A DNA stretch of 40,657 nt from Synergistes sp. (GCA_017537925.1 JAFYJW010000061.1:76660-117316); one strand, 5' to 3'; counted from the first letter of the stretch, positions 1-7,632 are shown. A program made the numbers and translations. Notes: a model not told the origin generated them from the sequence alone.

Positions 1-640
1 TGTCTCCGACATTGTCTCCGACGTTATCGGCGATGACCGCCGGGTTGCGCGGGTCGTCTTCCGGGATGCCTGCTTCGACCTTTCCGACAAGGTCGGCTCC
101 TACGTCAGCAGCCTTCGTATAAATACCGCCGCCGACACGGGCGAAGAGTGCTATCGAGCTTGCTCCGAAACCAAAGGCTGTGATGATGTTCGCATCCTTG
201 AAAATAAAGAACATGACGACTATGCCGAGAAGGCCGACGCCTACGACCGTCATGCCCATGACGCTTCCGCCCATGAACGCTACCTTCAGCGCTTCGTTCA
301 TGCCGTGCGTCGCGGCAAAGGATGTTTTGCCGTTTGATTTAGTGGCGACCCTCATACCGATAAAGCCTGTCAGACCGCTGCAAAGTGCGCCGACTACAAA
401 GCATACCGCGCTCGGTACGCTGATCTTCCATGCCAGAATGGCCGCGACTATGATGACAAACGGGACAAGCGCCTTATACTCACGATAAAGAAAGGCCATA
501 GCGCCTCCCTGGATAATGCCGGATAATTCGCTTACACGCTCGTTCTCCACTTTGAAAGAGGAGATCTTACCCGAAGCAACCGCCGCGAAGAGAAGTGCAA
601 TTACACCAGTTCCCCCCACAATGGCTATTATGTTATTCAT
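1..640 (-). CDS. hppA: Membrane-bound ion-translocating pyrophosphatase, N-terminal part
   Basis: The enzyme hydrolyses pyrophosphate and uses the energy to pump H+ or Na+ across the cytoplasmic membrane. Only about 213 N-terminal codons are present, because the gene runs off the left edge. The start ATG at 640 follows a purine-rich AGGGGGAA ribosome site. The N-terminus is a hydrophobic helix, followed by more membrane segments. The last residues in the window carry the family signature: GGGIYTKAADVGADLVGK, then EDDPRNPAVIADNVGDNVGD, which is the pyrophosphate- and Mg-binding loop. This signature is close to invariant in membrane pyrophosphatases, so the family is certain. The residues that separate K+-dependent from K+-independent and Na+ from H+ pumps lie outside the window, so ion specificity cannot be called. 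Confidence 0.96.
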   Translation of the reverse strand, partial: MNNIIAIVGGTGVIALLFAAVASGKISSFKVENERVSELSGIIQGGAMAFLYREYKALVPFVIIVAAILAWKISVPSAVCFVVGALCSGLTGFIGMRVATKSNGKTSFAATHGMNEALKVAFMGGSVMGMTVVGVGLLGIVVMFFIFKDANIITAFGFGASSIALFARVGGGIYTKAADVGADLVGKVEAGIPEDDPRNPAVIADNVGDNVGD

Positions 641-702
641 TGCTGAAGTTCCCCCTGACGTTGTATTTTTATTGCTGTAGCCCATATGCAGGCTAATTTG
701 TT

Positions 703-731
703 ATTATATATTTATGTTTATTAATAATCAA
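703..731 (-). promoter_or_regulatory. Sigma-70-type promoter of hppA
   Basis: On the minus strand TTGATT (726-731) and TATAAT (703-708) are separated by exactly 17 bp. The start codon of hppA at 640 lies about 55 nt below the expected transcription start. The spacer is very AT-rich. Confidence 0.7.
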
Positions 732-841
732 CAGCACCTTGCTCTTTTTTTCTCTAAATATCGAATTTAATGCATTCTGCTTTTTTCAGGATACATATGC
801 GGACCGTATGCTTTTACCGGCGCGGCTGTATGCTTCGCGAT

Positions 842-2494
842 TTACGAAGCGGTCCCGCGTCTTTTGAGGTACTCCTGCCAGTATGTGCTGTCGCCGGTCA
901 TCGATGAAAACTCTTTATATGTGACATTCGCGACGCCGCCTCGTATCGGGCTCACATACTTCCGCTTCGTGTGATCCACGCGCGATCTCGTGCTTTCTTT
1001 CATCCTGCTGTAAAAAAGCGCAAGCGACGCGCAGAATTCCATCAGTCCGCCAAGTTCATCTTCCGGCATCGGTACGGAGACGCGCAGTATCACATGCGAA
1101 CCGGGCACGCCCTGCGCGTGGAACCATATATCATCTGGATTTGCAAGCTTAAATGTCACATATCTGTTGCCCTTTGCAGAGAGCCCGGCATAAACGATCG
1201 CGCCGTCAAATTCAAAGCGAAGGTGCGGGGGCAGAGATGCGCCTTTTTCGCTGTTTTTCTTCTTTGGCGCCCTTTTTGCAATGCCGAGCTCATCCTCTAT
1301 CATCGAAAGGCTTTTGCCGTCAGTGACAGCGCGCACGGCTTCAAGCGTTTCGGCATATCCGGCAAGTTCCTCTTCGACGGAAGGCATAAGCGCTGCAGCC
1401 CGCTCCGCCGAAGCCCTTATCTTTTTATATTTCGAAAAATAAACTTCCGCGCTCTTCTGAGGAGAAACGCCTTTTACGAGCGGCACTTCAAGAGAGTACG
1501 TGTTTCCGTCCTCATCGTAACCGCTGAGCAATACTTCGCCTGCGCCCGGCTTTATGCGCCACAGATTTGCCGTTATAAGCTCACCGTACTGCCTGAACCG
1601 GCCGTCGAGGCTTTCATGGATCAGCGCTTTGATATCCGACAGCTGGCGCTCCCGGCGCGTTATCTCCCTGCCGATCAGAGCGGCTGCCCTCTTTTTTCGC
1701 GCGTCCAGGTCCGCGTCGCGCATAGGTTCAAGAACTGCCGCAAAGCCGCTTCCCTTCCCCAGAGGCACGGCCTGCGGAAGAAGTTCCGGAAAGACCGTTA
1801 TATAATTGCCTAACTTTTGAGGAATGAATCTTTCTTTTTCTGTTTCTTCGCTGTAAAAGGCGCTCATTGCACGCCGACAGATGTCTGCCGGCATCCCGGA
1901 AGCCGCTTTCAGCAGTTTTCTCCCGAAGCCGGCGATATTTGCCAGATCGGAAGGCTCCGGCCTTTCAAGCCACTCTTCGAGACTGACGCCTCCGAAAAGA
2001 GGGGGCATGATGTAGACAAGACCCGGCAGCACGGCGCGGAAAGAGTTGTCGGCCGGATGTATATGCTTTGCGGTCTCGATGATAACGTCGGATTCGTCTG
2101 CAAGCAGCAAGTTGGAAAAACGCTCCATAGGCTCAAAGATCACATTGCGCACGACGGAAAAGCCAGCGCCAACGGTCTTTCGGAAAGAAAGCTTCAATAT
2201 GCGGTCGCGCCTCAGCTGCTCAGCGGAAAAAAGCACGGCGCCGGTGATATGGCTCCGCAGCGCGTTCACTATCTGCGGCGTCTGCGCTGCTGCCGAAAGA
2301 AGCTCTTTGCGTTCCTTCTGCGATATCGCCACAGCGCCGCATCTGACGGAATCCCATGACAGCAGCAGTTCGTCCTGCCCGAACGAGATCACGACCGCGT
2401 TATTGCCGCCGTCCACCCTCTGCACGCGCTTTCCGCAAAAGGCTGAAGCGATCTCTTTTTTCCAGTACCATACAAGTTCGGGACCAAAAGACAA
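842..2494 (-). CDS. rqcH: RqcH / NFACT-family ribosome quality-control factor
   Basis: This is a cytoplasmic rescue factor. Family members bind the obstructed 50S subunit carrying peptidyl-tRNA and recruit tRNA-Ala to add C-terminal alanine tails that mark the stalled peptide for degradation. The protein is 550 residues long and has the NFACT order: NFACT-N over about the first 270 residues, a helical charged middle part (about 270-410), and NFACT-R near the C-terminus with DIWFHAQGVPGSHVILR at about 455. An Asp-Arg pair falls at residues 97-98 (RRDRIL), the same numbering as the DR motif needed for tailing in Bacillus RqcH, so the enzyme should be tailing-competent. In older annotation these proteins are called fibronectin-binding protein. 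Two tRNA genes lie just upstream on the same strand. No C-terminal NFACT-C domain is evident. Confidence 0.93.
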   Translation of the reverse strand: MSFGPELVWYWKKEIASAFCGKRVQRVDGGNNAVVISFGQDELLLSWDSVRCGAVAISQKERKELLSAAAQTPQIVNALRSHITGAVLFSAEQLRRDRILKLSFRKTVGAGFSVVRNVIFEPMERFSNLLLADESDVIIETAKHIHPADNSFRAVLPGLVYIMPPLFGGVSLEEWLERPEPSDLANIAGFGRKLLKAASGMPADICRRAMSAFYSEETEKERFIPQKLGNYITVFPELLPQAVPLGKGSGFAAVLEPMRDADLDARKKRAAALIGREITRRERQLSDIKALIHESLDGRFRQYGELITANLWRIKPGAGEVLLSGYDEDGNTYSLEVPLVKGVSPQKSAEVYFSKYKKIRASAERAAALMPSVEEELAGYAETLEAVRAVTDGKSLSMIEDELGIAKRAPKKKNSEKGASLPPHLRFEFDGAIVYAGLSAKGNRYVTFKLANPDDIWFHAQGVPGSHVILRVSVPMPEDELGGLMEFCASLALFYSRMKESTRSRVDHTKRKYVSPIRGGVANVTYKEFSSMTGDSTYWQEYLKRRGTAS

Positions 2495-2544
2495 TTTACT
2501 CTCACCGCCTTAATACCGGGCGCACCGGACAGAGGCCGTAATAA

Positions 2545-2593
2545 ATAAAAATTATGACCTCTGCATTTAAGATATCCTTAAGTGACAGAGGTC
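2545..2593 (-). terminator. Intrinsic terminator after the tRNA-Gly/tRNA-Ala pair
   Basis: On the minus strand GACCTCTG (2586-2593) pairs with CAGAGGTC (2556-2563), with an inner TTAAG/CTTAA stem. A T-rich stretch follows. It lies 12 nt below the tRNA-Ala 3' end. Confidence 0.7.
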
Positions 2594-2604
2594 TTATAAA
2601 CGCT

Positions 2605-2679
2605 TGGTGGAGCTGAGGCGATTTGAACGCCCGACCCCTTCCGTGCGAGGGAAGTGCTCTCCCGCTGAGCTACAGCCCC
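2605..2679 (-). tRNA. tRNA-Ala (anticodon CGC)
   Basis: A complete 75-nt cloverleaf including encoded CCA. The acceptor GGGGCTG pairs with CAGCTCC (one G-U). The D stem is GCTC/GAGC. The anticodon stem CTTCC/GGAAG encloses loop CTCGCAC, so the anticodon is CGC and reads GCG. The T arm is GGGCG-TTCAAAT-CGCCT. It is co-oriented with tRNA-Gly 22 nt upstream and shares its terminator. Confidence 0.96.
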
Positions 2680-2701
2680 ATCAAAAAATGCGGGTAAAAA
2701 A

Positions 2702-2777
2702 TGGAGCGGAAAACGGGACTCGAACCCGCGACCTACGGCTTGGAAGGCCATCGCTCTACCAGCTGAGCTATTTCCGC
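2702..2777 (-). tRNA. tRNA-Gly (anticodon TCC)
   Basis: A 76-nt cloverleaf with encoded CCA. The acceptor is GCGGAAA/TTTCCGC. The anticodon stem ATGGC/GCCGT encloses loop CTTCCAA, giving anticodon TCC (reads GGA). The T arm is GCGGG-TTCGAGT-CCCGT. It is the first gene of a two-tRNA transcript with tRNA-Ala. Confidence 0.96.
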
Positions 2778-3082
2778 CCGCAACGGCAGATATAATACCA
2801 TCGAGGTATGAATGTGTCAAGAAAAACGGCGAGCTTCTCACCGCGGCCGGCAACACAGGGATTCGCCGCAGTATGCATCAATTACGCAGCGGGGCGTTTC
2901 AAAGAAGACAGCAACTGTTTCCGCAGGAATATGAATGCGCGGGAGATATTCCTTTCCGCATCCTGCGTGCATCAAATGTCATCAATCTATATAATAAACA
3001 GCAGATTGCTGTATAATATATAGTATAATTACTGCTTTATAATATATAAATGCTGCAGCAAAATTAAAAGAGGTGATGAATA
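2778..3082. other. Intergenic stretch between the tRNA pair and the RelB/YoeB locus
   Basis: About 305 bases without a supported gene. The left two thirds have no recognised signal. The last 90 bases are very AT-rich and contain three TATAAT-like boxes (3012, 3024, 3038), taken to be the promoter/operator of the toxin-antitoxin locus. Confidence 0.5.
2990..3075 (+). promoter_or_regulatory. Probable promoter/operator of the RelB-YoeB locus
   Basis: Three TATAAT boxes lie at 3012-3017, 3024-3029 and 3038-3043 within an AT-rich run. The best -35-like hexamer is TTGCTG at 3006-3011, but its spacing to any box is not canonical. RelB-type antitoxins usually repress their own promoter, so the repeated AT-rich boxes could also be operator half-sites. 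The antitoxin ribosome site (GAGGTGA) follows. Confidence 0.4.
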
Positions 3083-3340
3083 ATGGCACAAATCAGCCTT
3101 CGTGTAGATGATGAAGTAAAACAGAGCGCTGAAAAAACATTCGACGCCATAGGCATAAGCATGTCCGCTGCGATAAACATCTTCCTTAAAACAGTAGCAA
3201 GAGAAAGGCGCATACCCTTTGAACTGTCCGCCGACCCATTTTACTCGGAAGCAAACATACGCTATCTTGAAAGCATCCTGCGGGACATGGAAACAGGCAA
3301 AGCGCGCTTTGCCGAGCATGAACTGATCGAGGCAGACTGA
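3083..3340 (+). CDS. RelB/DinJ-family antitoxin
   Basis: A small (85 aa) cytoplasmic antitoxin that would bind and neutralise the toxin encoded immediately downstream and repress its own promoter. The N-terminus AQISLRVDDEVKQSAEKTFDAIG is a ribbon-helix-helix DNA-binding segment typical of RelB/DinJ (beta strand, then two helices, GISMSAAINIFLKTV). The C-terminal half (about residues 50-85) is the charged toxin-binding tail. A good ribosome site (GAGGTGA) precedes the ATG. The stop TGA overlaps the toxin ATG by one base, the usual coupling for such operons. The partner toxin is broken (see 3340-3600), so this is now probably an orphan antitoxin. Confidence 0.9.
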   Translation: MAQISLRVDDEVKQSAEKTFDAIGISMSAAINIFLKTVARERRIPFELSADPFYSEANIRYLESILRDMETGKARFAEHELIEAD

Positions 3341-3600
3341 TGCGTCTCTTATGGGAAGACAGAGCCTGGGATGATTATTTATGCTGGCAGGGTGAGGATA
3401 AAAAAACGCTCAAATAGATCAACGCGCTGATAAAAGATATGCGGAAAAACCCGTTTATCGGCTTGGGAAAACCGGAACCTCTTAAAGGGAACCTCAGCGG
3501 TCTGTGGAGCCGGCGCATAGACGAAACAAACCGCATAGTCTACTGCGAGCGTGACGGGATAATATACATCATTTCCTGCAAAGGACACTACGAAGAGTAA
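3340..3600 (+). pseudogene. yoeB: YoeB-family mRNA interferase toxin with an internal amber codon
   Basis: The frame from ATG 3340 to TAA 3598 spans 87 codons and reads as a full-length YoeB (family members are about 84 aa). The N-terminus is MRLLWEDRAWDDYLCWQ; the C-terminal part has KPEPLKGNLSGLWSRRI, then RIVYC and a closing GHYEE. YoeB cuts mRNA in the ribosomal A site, and the Glu, Arg and C-terminal His-Tyr region that does this is intact. Codon 26 is TAG (3415-3417), where YoeB proteins normally have Lys, so a single AAG-to-TAG change would restore it. No frameshift is seen. Either this is a recent loss-of-function mutation or the amber is suppressed. Without suppression only a 25-residue peptide is made. 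Confidence 0.88.
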
Positions 3601-3626
3601 TCGGTCAAAACCTCTGCAAGAGCAGC

Positions 3627-3667
3627 AAAAGCAAAGGTCTGCTTTAACAGAAGCCTTTGCACATTTT
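3627..3667. terminator. Bidirectional terminator between yoeB and the HigA-like gene
   Basis: GCAAAGG (3631-3637) pairs with CCTTTGC (3654-3660), with an inner TCTG/CAGA stem. It has T-rich sequence on the right and an A-rich run on the left, so it can serve the convergent genes on both sides. Confidence 0.65.
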
Positions 3668-3677
3668 GTATATGGGA

Positions 3678-3974
3678 TTATCCCTGCGGCAGGTCGCCTA
3701 TATAAAGAGTCTTTCCCAAAGGAGCCAAAACCTTAAGCACGGTATCGAGCTGCGTGTTGGTATACCCCTTTTCCATGCGCGCTATAACAGGCTGTTTTAC
3801 ACCGCTCAGAGCTTCAAGCTTCTTCTGCGAAATACCCTTCTCCGCTCGTGCAGCGGCCAATTCGAGCATCATCGCAACGCGCAGATTGGACGCCGCCCTC
3901 TCCCCGGACGTCATAATATGACCGCGCACTTCGCTCCAGCTGTGTCCCTTCGGACTTATGACTTTTTCACTCAT
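3678..3974 (-). CDS. XRE/HigA-like antitoxin-type regulator
   Basis: A 98-residue helix-turn-helix protein. The XRE domain lies in the C-terminal half: MLELAAARAEKGISQKKLEA, then LSGVKQPVIARMEKG, then a C-terminal strand LGKTLYIGDL. This matches antitoxins of HigBA-like pairs, which repress their own promoter and neutralise an mRNA-cleaving toxin. I chose the ATG at 3974 because AGGGGCGG stands 7 nt before it; the frame is open further up to 4034 but without a ribosome site. No toxin gene is recognisable on either side, so it looks orphaned. Repeated GGTACC sites upstream (4100-4139) may be its operators. Confidence 0.85.
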   Translation of the reverse strand: MSEKVISPKGHSWSEVRGHIMTSGERAASNLRVAMMLELAAARAEKGISQKKLEALSGVKQPVIARMEKGYTNTQLDTVLKVLAPLGKTLYIGDLPQG

Positions 3975-4099
3975 AAAGGCCGCCCCTTTCGATATAATTT
4001 TGTCGGCTCTCCGCCTGTCCGTCTCAATAGACATTGACCGCGTTGCTGTACGCGCACATTAAAAACGAACCCCGGCAGGTATTCCGATCGTTCCGGTAT

Positions 4100-4139
4100 G
4101 GTACTCAAAAAAAAAAGCATAGGTACCAGTTTAGGTACC
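4100..4139. promoter_or_regulatory. Repeated GGTAC(C) operator-like sites upstream of the HigA-like gene
   Basis: Two perfect GGTACC palindromes at 4122-4127 and 4134-4139 are exactly 12 bp apart start to start, with a GGTAC half at 4100-4104. The arrangement suits a dimeric HTH regulator binding about one helical turn apart. Binding by the adjacent XRE protein is an inference. Confidence 0.45.
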
Positions 4140-4185
4140 GATTTTATGAAACTCAATGATTTTACATGACTTTCCAAAAACACGC

Positions 4186-4221
4186 AAAAAAGCGGGAAGC
4201 CGGCCTTTAACCTGCTTCCCG
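4186..4221 (-). terminator. Intrinsic terminator after the tRNA-Gly/tRNA-Thr pair
   Basis: On the minus strand GGGAAGC (4214-4220) pairs with GCTTCCC (4194-4200), and six T residues follow (4186-4191). Confidence 0.75.
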
Positions 4222-4259
4222 TGAATTTTAGCGTTTCCAAAATCCTTATTTTAAAAAAA

Positions 4260-4335
4260 TGGAGCCAGCGTCCAGATTCGAACTGGAGACCTGCGCATTA
4301 CGAGTGCGCTGCTCTACCGACTGAGCTACGCTGGC
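4260..4335 (-). tRNA. tRNA-Thr (anticodon CGT)
   Basis: A 76-nt cloverleaf with encoded CCA. The acceptor is GCCAGCG/CGCTGGC. The anticodon stem GCGCA/TGCGC encloses loop CTCGTAA, giving anticodon CGT (reads ACG). The T arm is CTCCAG-TTCGAAT-CTGGA. It is second in a two-tRNA unit with tRNA-Gly 7 nt upstream. Confidence 0.96.
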
Positions 4336-4342
4336 TTCTTTA

Positions 4343-4418
4343 TGGAGCGGACAACGGGATTCGAACCCGCGACCCTTAGCTTGGGAAGCTAATGCTCTAC
4401 CAGCTGAGCTATATCCGC
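4343..4418 (-). tRNA. tRNA-Gly (anticodon CCC)
   Basis: A 76-nt cloverleaf with encoded CCA. The acceptor GCGGATA pairs with the 3' TGTCCGC (one mismatch-like pair). The anticodon stem TTAGC/GCTAA encloses loop TTCCCAA, giving anticodon CCC (reads GGG). It is the second glycine isoacceptor in the window. Confidence 0.95.
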
Positions 4419-4562
4419 ATAATCAACGAGCGCTATATTAACATACTTTTCTAAAATATTCCAGTGATTATTTTTTCAGGCGGCCGGCAAACGGTGCAAA
4501 GTCAGTGCCGCTATATAAATACCGGCACAAAAAGACCTGACGTATACAGCCGTGTGCTCGCT

Positions 4563-5075
4563 TTATCTGCCGAGAAGATGCTCTTCGGCGATCTGCGCCG
4601 CCCTCCGGCAGGCGCGCACGCAGGGACGGCTGAGATAGTATTCCTCTGTCCTGACGGCCGGTTCCTCCAGATCTTCGCCCTTTTTCAGGCCGAGAAGTTC
4701 ACGGCAGATCAGGGTCCCCTCCGTCTCTTCAAAGGCATGGCACATGGCCTGTATCTTTTCGTACAGCGCCATCTTCCCGTCCGCATCGTCGGGCTCGGCA
4801 TACCCGTTCAGATATCCGGCCAGCATCGTCATACCGCACACTGCGCCGCAGACTTCCCGCATTTTCCCGAAACCGGCGCCAAATGGGCTTGCAAGTTTCG
4901 CGGCCTGTTCGGTCGTCATGCCGAGAATATCCGCAAATGCGGCAAATGTCGACTGGCTGCAGTTATATCCCAGTCGGAAGAGCCTTTCCGCTTCGTCTGC
5001 CCTGCAGATGCTGTTTTTGCACTCATTCTTAAACGTTATTTTCTTCTCCCCGCCTGACACAGTATTTTCTTTCAC
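4563..5075 (-). CDS. C_GCAxxG_C_C-family redox protein
   Basis: A 170-residue cytoplasmic protein of the cysteine-rich C_GCAxxG_C_C family, thought to carry out a redox or metal-linked role of unknown detail. The core reads RLGYNCSQSTFAAFAD, then a glycine-rich block LASPFGAGFGKMREVCGAVCG, then ICRELLG near the C-terminus and a final RPCVRACRRAA; these are the spaced cysteines that define the family. The start was set at GTG 5075 because a perfect GGAGG lies 8 nt before it. An in-frame ATG at 5090 overlaps that ribosome site and is less likely, and the open frame up to 5174 has no support. It stands alone between tRNA genes. Confidence 0.85.
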   Translation of the reverse strand: MKENTVSGGEKKITFKNECKNSICRADEAERLFRLGYNCSQSTFAAFADILGMTTEQAAKLASPFGAGFGKMREVCGAVCGMTMLAGYLNGYAEPDDADGKMALYEKIQAMCHAFEETEGTLICRELLGLKKGEDLEEPAVRTEEYYLSRPCVRACRRAAQIAEEHLLGR

Positions 5076-5216
5076 GGTTAAGTCCTCCATTTTCGAATCC
5101 CCGGTAATAGGCGTCATCATAAAAAATGCGAGGAAACAGCCGGATCCCCGTTGTCTCTTCGCATTTTCGGTCAAAAAATTTAGAACGGCAATCTGTCAAA
5201 ATCAGCGTCCTAAAAA

Positions 5217-5309
5217 TGGCGGAGAAGGTGGGATTTGAACCCACGTAACGGCTCATCACCGCTAAGACGATTTCGAGTCGCCCGCCTTCGACCACTCGGC
5301 CACCCCTCC
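5217..5309 (-). tRNA. tRNA-Ser (anticodon CGA)
   Basis: 93 nt with encoded CCA and the long variable arm typical of serine tRNA. The acceptor is GGAGGGG/CTTCTCC with two G-U pairs. The anticodon stem GGCGA/TCGTC encloses loop CTCGAAA, giving anticodon CGA (reads TCG). The T arm is GTGGG-TTCAAAT-CCCAC. Confidence 0.96.
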
Positions 5310-5407
5310 GCACAAGGCGAACTCAGATATTATACACGATTTGCAAAACTTTTCAATCCGGACGGTTTTTCGCAGAAACTGCCAGGCACGGCTCGCCTTT
5401 TCCGCAT

Positions 5408-5451
5408 AAAAAACTGTCCCCCGCTTCCTTAAAAAAGGCAGGGGGGGACAG
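5408..5451 (-). terminator. Strong intrinsic terminator after the OmpH gene
   Basis: On the minus strand CTGTCCCCC (5443-5451) pairs with GGGGGACAG (5414-5422), and six T residues follow (5408-5413). It lies 27 nt below the OmpH stop codon. Confidence 0.85.
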
Positions 5452-5477
5452 GGTCAGTTCATAACGGATGCTGAGAA

Positions 5478-5900
5478 TCAGTTGGTCTTCAGCGCGTTTA
5501 TTACATCCATCGTGAGGTCAACGCCTCCGAAATAGACAAGCACCTTGTTCATGACCAGCGTAACGCCCTTCTGTTTCGCAACTTTGGCAACGGTATCGTT
5601 CAATTCCTTGAACACGGGGGTCATAAGCTTTGCCTCTTCTTCCCTCATCTCCATCTGCAGTTTTTCGACTATGTTTTTCTTTTTAATTTCGTCTGTTTCC
5701 TTGTCGAATTCCGCTTTTGCCGCGCTTGACTTCCTTTTGTCAAGCTCTTCAAGCTGCTTCTGCGCCTGCTGGAACTTGGAGAACTGGCTCAGGACGCGCA
5801 CATCGTCAATATATCCTACCGTATCGTCATCCGCATAAGCAACGCTTCCCAGGGCAATAAGCGCAAGTACCGCAAGCAAAAGCACAGCGATTTTTTTCAT
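5478..5900 (-). CDS. OmpH/Skp-family periplasmic chaperone
   Basis: A 140-residue exported protein. OmpH/Skp trimers hold unfolded outer-membrane proteins in the periplasm. The N-terminus is a signal peptide (MKKIAVLLLAVLALIALGSVAYA, cleavage likely after AYA), followed by GYIDDVRVLSQFSKFQQAQ, the family start. A long charged helix (about residues 50-105) forms the tentacle, and the C-terminal strand region VTLVMNKVLVYFGGVDLT closes the body. Start: the ATG at 5900 has GGAGG 8 nt before it; the frame is open to 5936 but that part is not signal-like. It is a monocistronic unit with its own terminator. Its presence argues for an outer membrane. Confidence 0.9.
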   Translation of the reverse strand: MKKIAVLLLAVLALIALGSVAYADDDTVGYIDDVRVLSQFSKFQQAQKQLEELDKRKSSAAKAEFDKETDEIKKKNIVEKLQMEMREEEAKLMTPVFKELNDTVAKVAKQKGVTLVMNKVLVYFGGVDLTMDVINALKTN

Positions 5901-6087
5901 TTTTAACTCCTCCATACTCACAGCATACGTTGCCATATGCGTTTTATTATACAGCGTATGATTTTATAACTATTTGGGCCTCTTGTCCATATCCCGGCAA
6001 TGTTTCGCGGCTCTTTTGCATGCAAAAGTCATATATCTGCAAAGGGCGGGCAGCTGCCAGAAAACGCCGCGGTGCGGCAGCTCACGA

Positions 6088-7011
6088 TCAAGCCTTTTCT
6101 TCTTTTTTATCGGAAGCGTCTTCTGTGAGCAGTTCCTTAAGAGAAGAAGCAAGCCCCGCGACCCCCTGTATCTCGGACGGTATTATTATCTTCGTCGCTT
6201 TGCCGTCTGCCGCTTTGCTGAAAGCCTCAAGGCTCTTAAGCGCTATTATCTCTTTTTTCGGAGAGGCTTCGTTGAGCATCCTTATGCCGTCCGCTATTGC
6301 GCGCTGGACAGACCTGACGGCTTCCGCTTCGCCTGCCGCCTCGCGTATTTTCTGTTCCTTGACCGCGTCGGCCCTCAGTATAGCGGATTCCTTTTCTCCC
6401 TCGGCTATGAGGATCTTGCTCTGCTTTTCTCCTTCCGCAAGCAGTATGGCTTCGCGTTTTTCGCGTTCTGCCTTCATCTGGCGTTCCATCGCCGCCATTA
6501 TTTCCTTGGGGGGCACGATATTCTTTACTTCGACGCGGTTTACCTTTATGCCCCATTTGTCCGTGGCCTTGTCAAGCGTCTCCGTTATGGAAGTGTTGAT
6601 CAGGTCGCGCGACGTCAGGGTATGGTCCAGTTCCATCGAGCCTATGATGTTCCTGAGCGTCGTGGCGGTCAGGTTTTCTATCGCGGAAAGCGGATTCTCG
6701 ACGCCGTAGGTGAGCATTTTCGCATCGGTGACCTGAAAGAACACGACGGTGTCTATCTGCATCGTTACATTGTCCTTTGTGATGACGGACTGGGGAACGA
6801 AATCGACTACCTGCTCCTTTACGGAGACAACGTTCGCCACCCTGTCGATAAAAGGCAGCTTAACATGAAGACCTGCTCCCCATGTGCAGAGATACGTCCC
6901 GAGGCGTTCGAGCACAAAAACTTTTCCCTGCGGCACGATGCGGACATTCACCGCCACGGCGATTATAAGGATGATCGCCAGATTGGCAAGCATCACGGTA
7001 TGAAAGATCAT
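6088..7011 (-). CDS. SPFH/band-7 membrane protein (QmcA/stomatin type)
   Basis: A 307-residue membrane scaffold of the SPFH family, which forms large cages or microdomains and often partners with NfeD proteins. A single N-terminal membrane helix (about residues 5-22) precedes VRIVPQGKVFVLERLGTY, the SPFH start. The SPFH core continues through ITKDNVTMQIDTVVFFQVTD and GSMELDHTLTSRDLIN. A long Ala/Glu-rich coiled coil (about 175-235, repeated AEGEK segments) follows, then a conserved C-terminal segment IALKSLEAF. The start lies one base after the stop of the upstream NfeD gene, which strongly suggests translational coupling in one operon. The exact substrate or protease partner is unknown. Confidence 0.93.
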   Translation of the reverse strand: MIFHTVMLANLAIILIIAVAVNVRIVPQGKVFVLERLGTYLCTWGAGLHVKLPFIDRVANVVSVKEQVVDFVPQSVITKDNVTMQIDTVVFFQVTDAKMLTYGVENPLSAIENLTATTLRNIIGSMELDHTLTSRDLINTSITETLDKATDKWGIKVNRVEVKNIVPPKEIMAAMERQMKAEREKREAILLAEGEKQSKILIAEGEKESAILRADAVKEQKIREAAGEAEAVRSVQRAIADGIRMLNEASPKKEIIALKSLEAFSKAADGKATKIIIPSEIQGVAGLASSLKELLTEDASDKKEEKA

Positions 7012-7012
7012 G

Positions 7013-7495
7013 TTATATTCCCTCCCGTTTTTCGGTATCGGATATTTTTTTCACTATCAGCTTTACCCCGCTGAGTTCCTTAACGATAACCATGTCGCCC
7101 TTTTCAAGCCGGCTCCCGTCCTCTGTGCGCGCCTCCCACTCAAGGCCGTCCGCAAGGACGCGCCCCTTCTCAAAAACGTTGTCGATCTGGGAAAGCACGA
7201 CGCCGCGCTGCCCTATCACTTTTTCCGCGTTCGTAGGCGTCTTTTTGACGTGCAGCACCTTTTTGAGGAAAGGCCGCGTAAGAAGCATGGAAATTATACT
7301 GGCCGCTATAAAAACCGCCATCTGAACGTCAAAGCGGACGTCAAAAGCGGCAAAGAGCGCGGCAACTATTGCCCCCACGGAGAACCAGACAGAAACAAGC
7401 CCCACCGTGGCCGCTTCGAGAACGCCTGCCGCAACCGCGACTATCAGCCAGAAAGTTACGGTGTTTTCCGTCAGCAGCTTAACAAGATCTTCCAT
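7013..7495 (-). CDS. NfeD-family membrane protein (short form)
   Basis: A 160-residue partner of the SPFH protein downstream. It has two or three membrane segments (about residues 12-35, 40-58 and 62-80), then a C-terminal OB-fold domain (about 95-155: GQRGVVLSQIDN, GRVLADGLEWEAR, EKGDMVIVKELSGVKLIV) as in NfeD1b proteins. It lacks the N-terminal ClpP-like protease of long forms. The ATG at 7495 was chosen because GGAGG stands 5 nt before it. NfeD-SPFH pairs are a well-known operon; they are linked to membrane quality control, but the function here is inferred from family only. Confidence 0.92.
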   Translation of the reverse strand: MEDLVKLLTENTVTFWLIVAVAAGVLEAATVGLVSVWFSVGAIVAALFAAFDVRFDVQMAVFIAASIISMLLTRPFLKKVLHVKKTPTNAEKVIGQRGVVLSQIDNVFEKGRVLADGLEWEARTEDGSRLEKGDMVIVKELSGVKLIVKKISDTEKREGI

Positions 7496-7632
7496 CTTAT
7501 CCTCCTGTCTGCATCCGGCCATGCGCGCGAATCATATCCGGGCACGCGGCCGAACGGCGGTATGAGTTGCCGTATATATGTTATCACCCTTTGAAAATGC
7601 TGTCATCACAGCCTGACAGACGAGGGGCTGTA

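Noticed and set aside
971-1813. Long plus-strand frame opposite rqcH
   Set aside because: It is antisense to a strongly supported gene, with Arg/His-rich sequence and no domain.
2605-2679. Functional link between rqcH and the adjacent tRNA-Ala
   Set aside because: RqcH does use tRNA-Ala, but this isoacceptor is CGC and co-location of a tRNA and rqcH is probably chance.
3971-4240. 89-residue frame upstream of the HigA-like gene, considered as a HigB toxin
   Set aside because: No HigB motif or plausible ribosome site is seen, and it overlaps the operator-like repeats.
5974-7074. 366-residue plus-strand frame opposite the SPFH gene
   Set aside because: It is a shadow of the band-7 and NfeD genes in GC-biased sequence, with no ribosome site or known fold.
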